From NCBI GenBank assembly GCA_030220185.1, contig JASPKZ010010272.1, positions 3,707,501-3,771,500 of the forward strand: a stretch of DNA of 64,000 nt. The letters run 5' to 3'. The position numbers and the translations under genes were made by a program. Source of the stretch: Diploptera punctata (lineage: Eukaryota > Arthropoda > Insecta > Blattodea > Blaberidae). Below, in pieces: positions 34,101-40,344 of the stretch (position 1 is its first letter; each line of letters opens with the position of its first letter). A model generated the notes under the pieces. The model saw only the letters and a list, made by a program, of their open reading frames with translations, was not told where the DNA came from and searched no databases.

Positions 34101-36834
34101 AATGTTGCAACGATCTTTTTTTTATATTTATATATTTACGTAAAACATGGTCGTGCTACATTGCTTACTTGATACTTTCTGCTATTTTCCCTCCACTTCC
34201 TATGTTGTTCCAACGTTGCCACCATCAACAACCCAAAATACTCCAGATGTTGCCAACATCACTTCCACGTTCCCTGGATTTCACCTACGTTAGAGTAATT
34301 GATTTGTGTTACAGTAATTGGTTTAGGTTTGGTTAGCTTTTAGGTTCCTTGCTTTTTAAATGTGATTCCACGTTCCCTGGATTTCACGTACGTTAGAGTA
34401 ATTGATTTAGGTTTGGTTAGCTTTTAGGTTCCTTGCTTTTTAAATGTGATTTGATATGTAAAATAAATTACGTCTTCATATCTGTTATTCTATGAAAAAT
34501 TCAAAATGTCGGATGGTTACCACGTAAAAGCATATTTCCACTAGTTCCTTTCGTGTTAATTATACATTTTTAGACAAGTTCTGGGAATTTTGTGTCAATA
34601 TTGGTCATACTGATTTCACATACATATACCGCCAACTGCTGGAGGTTGCATTTATCTTTCTGGGATTACATGAAGCACTAGCGCATGCGCACTGGGATTC
34701 TATAGAATTAGAAGAATTTATGTGCGACGGTAAGTATAGCTTATCCTAAATAATTCAAAATTGTCTAATAATGTTATAAAAATTGTTTGAAAAGTTTAAA
34801 AGGATAAGGTGTACTTACCGTCGCAAAAAAAATCTTCTAAGTTTTATAAAATTGCAATGCACATGCGCTAGTGCTCCATGTAATCCCAGAAAGATAAATG
34901 CAACCTCCAGCAGTTGGTGGTATATGTATGTGAAATCAATATGACCAACATTGACACAAAATTCCCGGAACTTGTCTAAATATGTATAATTAACACGAAA
35001 TCAACTAGCGGAAATATGATTTTACGTGGTAACCGTCCGACATTTTGAATTTTTCATAGAATAACAGATATGAAGAGGTAATATATTTTACGTATCAAAT
35101 CACATTTAATAAGCAAGGAACCTAATAGCTAACCAAACCTAAATCAATTACTCTAACGTAGGTGAAATCCAGGGAACGTGGAATCACATTTAAAAAGCAA
35201 GGAACCTAAAAGCTAGCCAAACCTAAATCAATTACTGTAACACAAATCAATTACTCTAACGTAGGTGAAATCCAGGGAACGTGGAAGTGATGTTGGCAAC
35301 ATCTGGAGATTTTGGGTTGTCGATGGTGGCAACGTTGGAACAACATAGGAGGAGGAGGGAAAATAGCAGAAAGTAGCAAGTAAGCTATGTAGGACAATCA
35401 TGTTTTTACGTAAATATATAAATATAAAAATAGATCGTAGCAACATTGGAAGATGTTTAAAACGTGTTTAAAAGTGTTGCAAAATGTTTTAAATGTGTTT
35501 AGAAGTGTTCAGTGCATCAGTGGCATAAGCAATTAGATTGAAAATTTTTTGCGACGTTAAGTATACAACACCCATTTAAAATATTAAGTAATGTTAGTAA
35601 ATACAGATGAAGAGCTATAGTTTACAACAATATAACTGAAAAATCAAGCGCTAGTAGAAGTGCAGTTGAGCCCAATTTTCTTTACTCATTTATACTATTC
35701 TCTATGTCTGAAGGAACCAGCTACTGCTGACAGTGTGATTTGGATAGCTTCTATTTCAAGAAGACATTAATGAGAATTTATACAATTTATTATAGCTAGT
35801 AAGGCTTATATTTCAAAGTTATAATTAAATTTTAACATTCACAATGATAGAAAATTATTCATTGTGAATGATAAAATTTATGAAATATAAGCCTTACTAG
35901 CTTACTACTACATTAACGCCTTCTTGAACTAGAAGCCAACCAATCACACTGCCAGCAATGGCTGGCTGCTTCAGACACAGTAAAGGAAAATTGACGTTTG
36001 CATCAGAAGCCTGGATTAGTGTAATGAATAACACACATACAGTCAGAGATTTGGGTTCTAATCCCAGTTAAGGCTTTAATTTTTCTTTACAAATTAATAA
36101 TTTGCTAATCACAACTTTGAAATATAAGCCTTACTAGCTATAATATGCATAAATTCTCATTAATGTCTTCTTGAACTAGAAGCATCCAAAATCGCACTGC
36201 CAGCAATGGCTGGCTGCTTCAGACTATAAAATTTCACAGATATGTCCTGCCATCGGGCAGCAATTTCTTAAGCGCTCTACGATCCTGTACAACTTGGGGA
36301 GGAGAGATCATTGAGAGAAAAATGTCAATATGTGCATATACATATTAAATTGTAAATACAAATTTATTAAATTGTAAGTAATATTTTTAGAATTAGTTGC
36401 AAAACATTAAAAAATAGTACGATATATTAGTAAAGACGGAAGTACGTAATGCTACAGTTTCATAAGAATGTTGTATGGAAAATCATAGAGCAAACTATTC
36501 TAAAGTTCAGCCTAAAAATTATCAGTAATCATTTTGGACCAATTTGCCCTAAACTAACATACAAATATTATCATTATGCATTTAGTCTACATAAATAGAG
36601 TACTACTGTCATAAGTTACACTGCTAAAATAAAAATGGGATAGGCAAAAACACAACATATGTTTAAAAATCTTAAGTACATTACCTTGCCCAGGCGATCT
36701 CCCTTCGAAAAAGGCTGGTATGGCATATCTTTAAATTGTTCCGGCATATCACATGGACCCCAGCCAGTCGGGTTATCTTGCACTACCGGAGGTGTGAAAT
36801 GGGAAATTTCCCCATCAATATACATACCGTCCAT
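12454..36834 (-). CDS. eIF3d: eIF3d, translation initiation factor 3 subunit D (spliced, 3' end missing)
   Basis: Nine minus-strand exons encode about 543 residues of eIF3d, a cytoplasmic subunit of the eIF3 complex that acts on the 40S ribosome and can bind the mRNA cap. Exons are 36685-36834, 33213-33258, 28247-28469, 26924-27097, 23478-23758, 22571-22701, 18716-18928, 16476-16618 and 12454-12722. All junctions keep phase and use GT-AG. Landmarks are [20 protein letters not shown] (about residues 24-43), an Arg/Gly-rich stretch in exon 3, [18 protein letters not shown] in exon 5, [13 protein letters not shown] at the exon 5/6 junction, and [14 protein letters not shown] with the acidic tail in exon 9. 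The last exon ends at a donor (GCAG|gtatg), so a short terminal exon is missing. It is below 12454 or outside the window. Known orthologues are about 550 residues, so little is missing. The introns are filled with mobile elements, but no exon is damaged. Confidence 0.97.
12841..13754. mobile_element. Four-unit inverted S1 SINE array
   Basis: Two minus-strand units (tRNA-like parts 12857-12929 and 13159-13231) face two plus-strand units (13286-13359 and 13613-13686). The whole 914-bp block lies between copies of aactatatttatattt (12825-12840 and 13755-13770). It sits in the last eIF3d intron found. The bounding duplication suggests one compound insertion or repeated insertion inside one event. 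The rightmost duplication lies next to a PLE unit that begins at about 13771. Confidence 0.8.
13771..14270 (-). mobile_element. PLE-derived unit D with short left arm
   Basis: The tail is at the left in inverse form (gggaagtaaacattatgagg), so the unit is minus-oriented. The arms are about 60 bp: actcacctcatacattttca at 13843 mirrors tgaaaatgtatgaggtgagt at 14224. Between them lies a plus-strand PLE coding remnant (13862-14200) and a hammerhead-like core (14176-14212). The tailed copy is the very short one. Confidence 0.75.
13862..14200 (+). pseudogene. PLE endonuclease C-terminal fragment
   Basis: The reading keeps [17 protein letters not shown], then [16 protein letters not shown] and [15 protein letters not shown]. 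This matches the region after the GIY-YIG core in the copies at 19265-22213. There is no reverse transcriptase part. Confidence 0.8.
14505..14650 (+). mobile_element. PLE-derived hairpin, outer layer of a nest
   Basis: The left arm reads attcttacctcttatgg and mirrors aagaggtaagaatg at 14595. A minus-strand hammerhead-like core lies at 14554-14581 (CTGACAATGGGC, GAAACATATGTT). Its tail is cut off and resumes at about 15067 as aaacctcttaatattacttc, beyond two younger insertions. Confidence 0.7.
14656..14830 (+). mobile_element. PLE-derived hairpin, middle layer
   Basis: Arms gaattaaatgaatcgtgaat (left) and tgactcatttaattctta (right) bound a segment with cttacctcatacttctatg. A degenerate hammerhead-like core (minus CTGAGGATGGTG, then GATACTGCAGT) is present. 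The tail cctcataatgttaaaaattc is to the right. A nearly identical family member is at 25642-25900. Confidence 0.65.
14836..15066 (+). mobile_element. PLE-derived hairpin, inner layer
   Basis: This 231-bp palindrome lies between 11-bp duplications aaacctcttaa (14825-14835 and 15067-15077). The arms carry gtcatttttacatcttacct / aggtaagatgtaaaaatgac, and the tail is cctcataatgtcatttccca. The target it hit was the tail of the outer hairpin. Relatives are at 41990-42480 and 50937-51388. Confidence 0.8.
15101..15590. other. Spacer with a small hairpin
   Basis: It is mostly unassigned. An inverted repeat (15513-15534 with 15549-15574, caatgaatgaatcacttctt) forms a 22-26 bp hairpin without the PLE arm motif. 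No gene was seen. Confidence 0.45.
15587..16010 (-). mobile_element. S1-like tRNA remnant split by an S3 SINE
   Basis: A decayed minus-strand tRNA-like part (atatgcctaaatcagaattt) is interrupted at acaatttaagctatta. That sequence is duplicated at 15640-15655 and 15995-16010 around the S3 insertion. Confidence 0.65.
15656..15994 (-). mobile_element. SINE family S3, full copy
   Basis: It is the same 339-bp SINE as 3629-3967, on the minus strand, with its tRNA-like head at the right end and perfect 16-bp flanking duplications. It is inserted into an older S1-like remnant. Confidence 0.85.
16138..16390 (-). repeat. Decayed S1-like tRNA fragments
   Basis: Two minus-strand fragments carry the flank atttgaagagaaaaatatat: a truncated one at 16138-16200 and a longer one at 16280-16390 with ggatttgaacccaat as the box-B complement. 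Confidence 0.5.
16476..16618 (-). CDS. eIF3d: eIF3d exon 8
   Basis: It encodes [20 protein letters not shown] through [16 protein letters not shown] (about residues 407-453). The acceptor is tatag and the donor is gtaagt. Two bases of the last codon are carried into exon 9. Confidence 0.95.
16826..16953. repeat. Palindrome of an S9 tRNA-like domain
   Basis: The minus-strand copy (16827-16883) and plus-strand copy (16895-16951) share ctctgactctgtac and the box-B core ggttcgac. The 57-bp arms leave an 11-base loop. Neither side carries the rest of a SINE body. Confidence 0.75.
16968..17300 (+). mobile_element. SINE family S4, strongly decayed
   Basis: gttggtactggtggaccagt and later cataggcctctgagcaaag correspond to the head and 3' body of the S4 copy at 18266. 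Much of it is diverged. Confidence 0.4.
17576..17943. mobile_element. MITE-like element, copy 2
   Basis: It is the inverse-orientation partner of 2732-3043, with ends gtccaagggatctgtgccc and ggggtacagatccgttggtc. It contains a poly-C run at about 17648-17661. There is no transposase. Confidence 0.65.
18266..18560 (+). mobile_element. SINE family S4, best copy
   Basis: The tRNA-like head agccatggtggactagtggt is followed by a box-B-like gggtcgcatattcaaacccg, then a body with ggatggaaaaatccaagg. It lies in the eIF3d intron between exons 7 and 8. Confidence 0.65.
18716..18928 (-). CDS. eIF3d: eIF3d exon 7
   Basis: It encodes [20 protein letters not shown], then [20 protein letters not shown] and [13 protein letters not shown] (about residues 336-406). 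Both ends are in phase 0, with acceptor cacag and donor gtaatt. Confidence 0.96.
19075..19194 (+). mobile_element. PLE-derived hairpin hosting the giant palindrome
   Basis: Near-perfect 45-bp arms (aaaacattttgtctgttcat / atgaacagacaaaatgtttt) surround caaacatatgttc. The core of the hammerhead-like motif is absent. Its tail continues at 22339-22363 after the giant palindrome. The outer duplication tttcttaac(t/c)ag is at 19063-19074 and 22364-22375. Confidence 0.75.
19265..20723 (-). pseudogene. PLE reverse transcriptase / GIY-YIG ORF, minus copy
   Basis: Read from 20723 downwards, the protein starts inside the reverse transcriptase ([11 protein letters not shown], then [18 protein letters not shown] and the catalytic YVDDIIAI). 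After a linker it carries the GIY-YIG endonuclease ([27 protein letters not shown]) and a C-terminal [10 protein letters not shown] block. This is the PLE domain order. The N-terminal part expected in full PLEs is missing. One extra A at about 20200-20207 shifts the frame after the reverse transcriptase (NIQNKNNQ). The plus copy is intact at that point. Confidence 0.9.
20734..22213 (+). pseudogene. PLE reverse transcriptase / GIY-YIG ORF, plus copy
   Basis: The frame is open from [18 protein letters not shown] at 20734 through the reverse transcriptase (YVDDIIAI about 21199-21222) and the linker. An extra T in a T-run at about 21700 breaks it (KIFQQIQH then stop). The endonuclease half continues in another frame (21680-22213) with [19 protein letters not shown]. 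The known role of this pairing is nicking the target and priming reverse transcription. The start is internal to the usual ORF, so the copy is 5'-truncated. Confidence 0.9.
22186..22231 (+). ncRNA. Hammerhead-like motif of the giant PLE
   Basis: agca (22186-22189) pairs with tgct (22228-22231) as stem I. The core is TTGACAA at 22190-22196, with C3 and G8 changed from the consensus. Stem II is tcacg/cgtga, then GAAACCCTGGGTC, where acc and ggt form a short stem III with predicted cleavage after 22227. The mirrored copy lies at about 19256-19300. It is degenerate, so activity is doubtful. Confidence 0.4.
22440..22540 (+). mobile_element. PLE 3' fragment with hammerhead-like core
   Basis: CTGACGA (22458-22464), an aaaaca/tgtttt stem II, then GAAACATGTC with predicted cleavage after 22491. 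The arm end gaggtaagatgatcag follows. The same subfamily occurs in inverse orientation at 62640-62729. Confidence 0.6.
22571..22701 (-). CDS. eIF3d: eIF3d exon 6
   Basis: It encodes [20 protein letters not shown] through [15 protein letters not shown] (about residues 292-335). The acceptor is ttacag and the donor is gtaagt. Confidence 0.96.
22730..23180 (-). mobile_element. Palindromic PLE-derived unit G
   Basis: This 451-bp insertion lies between perfect 12-bp copies of aaatagaaattt (22718-22729 and 23181-23192), only about 20 bp from eIF3d exon 6. The tail is at the left (gggaagtaaacattatgagg). The arms contain tcctatgaagtgaat / caactcacctcatagga. Both arms carry hammerhead-like cores (for example 23095-23120: TTGAGGA, stem gaacac/gtgttt, GAAACCGCGGTA). 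Confidence 0.85.
23478..23758 (-). CDS. eIF3d: eIF3d exon 5
   Basis: It encodes [40 protein letters not shown] and [20 protein letters not shown] (about residues 198-291). This is the start of the cap-binding region as known for the family. Confidence 0.96.
23930..24350 (-). mobile_element. Non-LTR retrotransposon tail and unassigned repeat
   Basis: 23930-24110 resembles, on the minus strand, the basic C-terminal region of non-LTR elements (GRPAKRW-like). 24110-24350 is more GC-rich and probably repetitive, but I could not place it. Confidence 0.3.
24545..24700 (-). pseudogene. PLE C-terminal fragment
   Basis: The minus-strand reading [15 protein letters not shown], over ttgcaatttgaaaattcata, matches the MNFEIPG...LIWKF end of the PLE ORF. 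Confidence 0.5.
24761..25060 (+). mobile_element. SINE family S2, copy 1
   Basis: The tRNA-like head is ccgctgtggtctcgaggtag with box B gggttcgatccccggcc. The body includes tgggtgaggtttttcctcac, and the 3' end runs into a ggat-repeat. Other copies are at 47004-47310 (plus) and 55843-56130 (minus). Confidence 0.8.
25055..25120. repeat. Compound microsatellite
   Basis: (ATGG)n, then (AC)n, then (AT)n directly after the S2 SINE. It probably grew from the SINE tail. Confidence 0.9.
25642..25900 (+). mobile_element. Palindromic PLE-derived unit H
   Basis: Long arms (gaattcttcttacctcatac / gtatgaggtaagaagaattc) enclose cacagcaccgcagtatc and its inverse. The tail is cctcataacgttaaaattcc. The flanking duplication is actatta (25635-25641 and 25901-25907). 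The hammerhead-like core is degenerate. Confidence 0.75.
25980..26580 (+). pseudogene. Non-LTR retrotransposon C-terminal fragment
   Basis: An open frame at 26051-26533 reads [20 protein letters not shown], then [20 protein letters not shown] and [14 protein letters not shown], ending [13 protein letters not shown]. This is the region after the reverse transcriptase in many animal non-LTR elements. An ATGATGATGA tail follows. The catalytic part is absent, so it is a 5'-truncated copy. Confidence 0.8.
26690..26890 (+). mobile_element. PLE 3' region with hammerhead-like core
   Basis: Core CTGACAA (26799-26805), perfect stem II ggagg/cctcc with no extra base, then GAAACTAGTC, predicted cleavage after 26830. 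The arm end tttttatgaggtgaggtc follows. This is the copy with canonical spacing, but G8 is A. Confidence 0.6.
26924..27097 (-). CDS. eIF3d: eIF3d exon 4
   Basis: It encodes [20 protein letters not shown], then [20 protein letters not shown] and NIKEGED (about residues 140-197). Confidence 0.96.
27374..27780 (-). mobile_element. S1-type SINE, full and partial copies
   Basis: A minus-strand S1 relative spans 27374-27670 (tRNA-like part about 27391-27465, end ttattattcatttcat). A second, partial copy starts at 27675 with the same flank and tRNA-like part. They are a tandem pair in the intron between eIF3d exons 3 and 4. Confidence 0.7.
27880..28095. repeat. PLE endonuclease scrap and decayed S1 fragment
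   Basis: 27864-27910 reads [14 protein letters not shown] on the plus strand, the GIY-YIG finger of PLEs. 27960-28090 is a decayed minus-strand S1 tRNA-like part. Confidence 0.5.
28247..28469 (-). CDS. eIF3d: eIF3d exon 3
   Basis: It encodes [39 protein letters not shown] and the Arg/Gly-rich [19 protein letters not shown] (about residues 66-139). The basic stretch is the RNA-binding region known from the family. Confidence 0.97.
28500..29030. other. Intron spacer, nothing recognised
   Basis: AT-rich intron sequence with no repeat or coding signal that I could place. Confidence 0.4.
29141..29581 (-). pseudogene. pogo-like transposase N-terminal fragment
   Basis: The 146-codon frame starts [20 protein letters not shown] and carries [20 protein letters not shown], then [20 protein letters not shown]. 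This has the form of the CENP-B-type DNA-binding domain of pogo/Tigger transposases. The DDE part is absent. Flanks with gtgtggcttatacatg (29110) and gcgtaaatacggtattc (30053) resemble pogo-type ends, so the parent insertion may span about 29040-30070. Confidence 0.65.
29690..29930 (-). mobile_element. Non-LTR 3' end fragment with CCHC-like tail
   Basis: The minus strand reads [20 protein letters not shown] then [10 protein letters not shown]. This cysteine/histidine pattern ends many R1/jockey-type polyproteins. A near-identical piece lies at 45178-45415. Confidence 0.65.
30380..30965. repeat. A-rich block with aaaaaatgca motif
   Basis: aaaaaatgca-like words recur many times (30398-30475 and 30870-30960) around unassigned sequence. 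This may be a low-complexity element. There is no coding frame. Confidence 0.45.
31200..31390 (-). mobile_element. Non-LTR retrotransposon tail fragment
   Basis: It is complementary in content to 57740-58010 (RMRWE / GKAPRMRW-type reading). The minus strand reads like the basic C-terminus of a non-LTR polyprotein. Confidence 0.45.
31395..32045 (+). pseudogene. PLE ORF fragment, interrupted
   Basis: It reads [20 protein letters not shown] then FNHIAHKQ. About 170 bp of foreign sequence follows (31508-31677), and then [29 protein letters not shown] and a degraded GIY-YIG start. It corresponds to the linker between reverse transcriptase and endonuclease of the copies at 19-22 kb. Several stops are present. 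Confidence 0.75.
32050..32430. repeat. Repeat with accgtcgcac-type end
   Basis: ggtgtagaaaccgtcacaca and cagtgcgcatgcgcgagt match the interior of the palindrome at 33985-35575. It joins directly onto the preceding PLE fragment. Confidence 0.5.
32600..32870 (+). pseudogene. PLE GIY-YIG fragment
   Basis: It reads [20 protein letters not shown], then [20 protein letters not shown]. The core tyrosine and arginine-containing helix are kept. The fragment starts abruptly after the repeat junction ttatgg/catcagtggcataag, so the first GIY tyrosine is missing. Confidence 0.75.
33213..33258 (-). CDS. eIF3d: eIF3d exon 2 (46 bp)
   Basis: The small exon encodes [15 protein letters not shown] plus one base. 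The acceptor is tttag and the donor is gtaagt. It joins exon 1 in phase 0, and its last base completes an AAT codon in exon 3. This gives KKYTNKYQSQF across the join. Confidence 0.93.
33470..33565 (-). repeat. SINE family S9 fragment
   Basis: A minus-strand tRNA-like part with aggatttgaacttgaat as the box-B complement and the taaagaaaaatta flank. Confidence 0.45.
33590..33735. repeat. Dispersed repeat, inverse of 39545-39660
   Basis: aaagtcctatagaacaacag, then catgcgccagagtttata and cgataacccacaatcgaacc, recur inverted at 39545-39660. The family is not identified. Confidence 0.55.
33985..35575. repeat. Large imperfect palindrome, arms about 780 bp
   Basis: The left end caaaccgtcgcacaaaatgt and the right end ttttttgcgacgttaagta mirror each other. 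Both arms contain gcatcagtggcataag or its inverse, tccacgttccctggatttca, and catgcgctagtgc-type words. The centre is about 34770-34800 (cgacggtaagta / tacttaccgtcg). There is no coding frame. The left arm carries a 100-bp internal duplication (34300 and 34380 region). It may be a fold-back DNA element. Confidence 0.65.
35720..36235. repeat. Inverted S9-related SINE cluster
   Basis: gctagtaaggcttatatttc (35795-35814) is mirrored at 35880-35905 and again near 36119. A tRNA-like part with attctaatcccagttaagg-type box B is at 36005-36085. This makes a head-to-head dimer plus a further copy. Confidence 0.55.
36685..36834 (-). CDS. eIF3d: eIF3d exon 1 (start codon)
   Basis: ATG at 36834 opens [20 protein letters not shown], then [20 protein letters not shown] and [10 protein letters not shown], 50 codons. 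The donor is gtaatg at 36684. [20 protein letters not shown] is the diagnostic N-terminal block of eIF3d. The start is preceded by TTAAG, with no upstream in-frame ATG before a stop in the visible flank. Confidence 0.96.
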
Positions 36835-37010
36835 CTTAACTAATAATTTTATAACTCCCTTATTTCAAAAATATAATAACCACATCTACAAGCATGGACA
36901 GCATACGAGAGGATGCTCCGGATGTGACCGGTTCTCTATGGATGTGACGTTAACCTATTGACCATAGAGAACCGACGATAAATAATATAGGAAGTGCGCA
37001 CAATGTGCAT
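36835..37010 (-). promoter_or_regulatory. eIF3d 5' flank with 13-bp inverted repeat
   Basis: This is the probable 5' UTR or proximal promoter, inferred from position. A perfect inverted repeat cggttctctatgg (36929-36941) / ccatagagaaccg (36962-36974) brackets gatgtgacgttaac, which contains a CRE-like tgacgt. No TATA box is obvious. I cannot exclude a noncoding exon farther upstream. Confidence 0.4.
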
Positions 37011-37422
37011 ATTTAGTTTTTGCCAAACTCAGTGGGTTATCTCTGCAGTGAACGAGGTTGCTTTTTTTTTAGCATGTCACAGCATGAACCACCGCAAAAG
37101 CCACAGACACAATCTTCATTTGGTGTATGGCAGAGTTAACCCACTATGGTATACTTTTGCTGCACAGATCAGGTGGTGAAACCCGTGCACAGCCGATCTA
37201 GTCAAAATGTGGCAAAGAACAAAGTTCGCGTTCATCTATTCAGATGCGATCATTGCTTCTGTGCAGTAAAATACGTCCCATATCGACTTTTTCTTTTGGT
37301 GTAATTCTTCTAATAGTTCTTGGTATGCGGTAGTAGATGGCAGTAGGAGTTGGTACCTGAGATCCTCCATGTAGAATGGTTCTCTCATCAGTTCATAGCA
37401 TAGCCTAGATCATGGAGAACGC

Positions 37423-38466
37423 CTAGATAGTGTACTTGGATAGACAAAGGACCTTCTTCATATATATTGCTTTGACGTTTTCAATGTCTTGAAGGTTCTT
37501 CTTCGATAGGTGTTGCCAGATGATGTGTAAGCCATATGTAATTATTGGCGTGATTTTTGCTGTGAACAGTTTCAGTGTGGTTGTTGTGGACAACTTATTT
37601 ACAATTTCGGTGTCACTCATTGCTGCTGCCACTTTGTCTTTCACATGTCTGGAATAGGTATTGTCCGTGGTCTTGGAGTGTCATCCCTATGTACTTGAAG
37701 CTGTTTTCCATTTTCAGCGGCTCCTGTCCCGTTACGTAGTAAGTTCTATCTTTTTTTGCCGTCCTTCCTCCTTTACGGAAAGTTACATGGACTGTTTTCT
37801 GTTTGTTTATTAAGAAATCATTCTCTTCTGCCCTTCTCATAAGTTTATTGAAGGATGCTTGTAGTTTCTCTATTCTCATCGATGCCATGACCATATCGTC
37901 TGCGTACATAATTATATATATATTCACTCGTTATCCTCGTCTTTTATATTCTCAATAATGTCGTATGTGGCCACATTGAATAGCACTGGGCTCATCGGGT
38001 CGCCCTGAAGGACTCCGTTTCCTTGCACTATTGGTTTGGACAGGCATGTGTTGTCGTCTATGTTCTGGATGATGTTTGCGATTGGGTTTTTCCTTCCTAT
38101 TAGTGCTTGTAGTTTTGCTATGAGCTTACTCCTGTTTAATAGGTCAAATGCCTTAGTGTAATCTATGAAGATTACATGTAACTTGCCTTTTTGTATTTTC
38201 AGTGCGTTTTCCACATCCTCTAATATGTTTTGTATGGCGTTCATTGTCGATCTTCCTTTTCTAAACCCAAATTGTTCGTCTGGAGTCAGTGGTTCGATGA
38301 TCTCTGTGAGTCTGTTTGTTAATATCCTTGTGAAAAGTTTGAAGACGTTGCATTCTAGGGCGATTCCTCTATATGAGTCTACGCAGCTGCTGTTCCCCTT
38401 CCTTCTATATGGAAGTTTAAGTGAACCGACGTAAAGGATACAGTATTCTATTACCATTGACAGCAT
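37423..38466 (-). pseudogene. Non-LTR retrotransposon reverse transcriptase fragment
   Basis: Read from 38466 downwards: SYRGIALECNVFKLFTRILT, PLTPDEQFGFRKGRSTMNAI, HVIFIDYTKAFDLLNRSKL and NGVLQGDPMSPVLFN. After a frameshift near 37925 it has the catalytic YADDMVMAS, then the thumb region and another shift at about 37630. The order is that of non-LTR reverse transcriptases, but I cannot fix the clade. No endonuclease domain is present. It lies just upstream of eIF3d, in the same orientation. Confidence 0.88.
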
Positions 38467-38469
38467 AGA

Positions 38470-38840
38470 CAGCGAAATCCTAGCCAGTTATCTTTTTTTT
38501 TTCTCTGCAATTGTCCAACATGCACACACTCTTAGCCAATATGGCTACCTATGCAGAGGAAAGTTGAGAGTTGCAGGAGTAGTGCCAAATTCAAATTGTT
38601 CATAAGCTTATTTCTCATTTTACTAACGGTGTACTATTAAACCGTATAACTTGAAGGGATATACAGAATAATTTACGGTTCATTTTATGAAATGAACGAA
38701 TTTATAGTTTAAAGTAAAATATTATTGTAACAAGAAAAGTTATATGGGGAAAAAATAATTAAAATACAAATTCTGAAAATTTCCTATCTGGTGTATATCT
38801 TGTTTTCTTGAAAACACAGAACATAAAACACTTCATAACA
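38470..38840. other. Spacer, nothing recognised
   Basis: Unassigned AT-rich DNA between the reverse-transcriptase fragment and the next SINE. Confidence 0.4.
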
Positions 38841-38847
38841 AAGCTTT

Positions 38848-38960
38848 CATCGCTGTGGCGTAGTCGGTAGAGTCCCTACCTTCCACTCCGGCGACCTGGG
38901 TTTGATTCCTGGCAGGGTAAGGGATTTTTAAATCTCAATCTTGGGACTGGATGTGTGTGG
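38848..38960 (+). mobile_element. tRNA-derived SINE (family S7)
   Basis: cgctgtggcgtagtcggtag is an A-box-like head and gggtttgattcctggcag a B box. A short body with ggattttt follows. It is the only copy I saw. Confidence 0.5.
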
Positions 38961-39544
38961 GAATGTGTCATGTCCTAAGTTGTACCCATTGGATTTAATT
39001 CCTTGGCTATTCTTTAGAATGATTTATTATCATGAATTATAACTCTTTTTCTGTATTTAGTTACATTTTTAAATATTTAAAACAATTTTTATAACTTATT
39101 TTAGAATAAGATAAAAATTAACATGTACCTTTTGGCAGGTGCCGTCATCCTCAACTTTGTTAAAATGGCGTATATAAAGTTAACTGGAGAGCTTTCGGAA
39201 GTTAACTTCCATTCTCGGCAGGTTGAGCTTCTTCTACTCATTGTTTACGATAATGTATACTCCAACTGTTTGTAGCAGCAACAGTATTTTAGAATTTTTA
39301 AGTATTTATTCAAATACACATATTGTGATGGTGACTTGCTATTTTCTCCAGAGAGTATATTATATAGTTGGAACCAGTGGGTTATTGATGGTTGCGATTA
39401 TTAAGGAGTGAAAAAAAGGGCTTTTCATGGGATCCACCCTAGGTTAGAGTAATTGAATGAGGTTAAGTGTGAGTTAGTTAGTTAGCTTTCAGGTTTGTTA
39501 CATTTTAAATGTGTCTAAATACATAAAATAAACTATAATAATTG

Positions 39545-39660
39545 AAACACTGATAATAATCGATATGTGGTTCGATGGTGGGTTATCGCTAGCTCTATAA
39601 ACTCTGACGCATGCGTACTGTTGTTCTATAGGACTTTGAAAATATATCAGGTAAATTAAA
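39545..39660. repeat. Dispersed repeat, inverse of 33590-33735
   Basis: tatgtggttcgatggtgggt, then ataaactctgacgcatgcgt and ttctataggactttgaaaat. It is the partner of the repeat at 33590. Confidence 0.55.
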
Positions 39661-39899
39661 GTGGAGAATCCCTAATTCCTCTTTTAAAAAAAACAAAGCT
39701 TATGCACTTGTTCAGTGGCTGCAGTGCTAATTGTATACAATTATTTCAGCCACTTTTACTAATGTAATTTCTTGGAATGGTGGAGCGTGGAATTTCGACA
39801 AGTGTTAGCCTTTGTTCTATTTATAGTTTTATGGATATAATATTGTGTTTATTATATTATTTCTAATAAGTAACTGAACTTCTAAAAATAACATACAAT

Positions 39900-40330
39900 G
39901 TTCTTCTTCTTCTTCCTTCCAAGTATTAGGCCAAGGCCTGTTACGATCCTATAGAAAATTTTCCCTCCAGCGTTTTGATCCTTCCGGGAAATTCTCGTAT
40001 AAGACTTGAAAGCATAATAATAGTCCCTTCGATTGGTTGCTGGCCAAAGGAAGGCAAGACCAGTGATGGGGCTGCCGTCTTATAGCCTCTGGTCAGGCTT
40101 TTCTGGAGAAGAAAAGAAAATAAAGGAAAGAAGAAAGGAAAGACTCCCTAGCCCTCGGATGCCCTAATAGCGTCGGAGTCGAAAAAAACAAGAGTTAACC
40201 AAGAGAGGTTAGATAGTAAAGTTAAAAGAGTGCAAAACACAAGTAAGTGGAAGAAATGTTTTGCTCAGCTTGGGCACCTTGTGGTCGCCATCCACATATC
40301 CCCTAGATGAGGACCCCTGAGGGAAAATCG
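39900..40330 (+). repeat. Dispersed repeat of about 430 bp, copy 1
   Basis: It starts in a (TTC)n run and contains gtattaggccaaggcctgtt, ccttcgattggttgctggcc and cccctagatgaggacccctg. A near-identical inverse copy is at 51795-52235. The high identity suggests recent spread. The type is not known. Confidence 0.75.
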
Positions 40331-40344
40331 TCTGATTCTGCTCA

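Noticed and set aside
36835..38466. Reverse-transcriptase fragment as part of the eIF3d gene
   Set aside because: It has the same strand but unrelated coding, internal frameshifts and no splice link.
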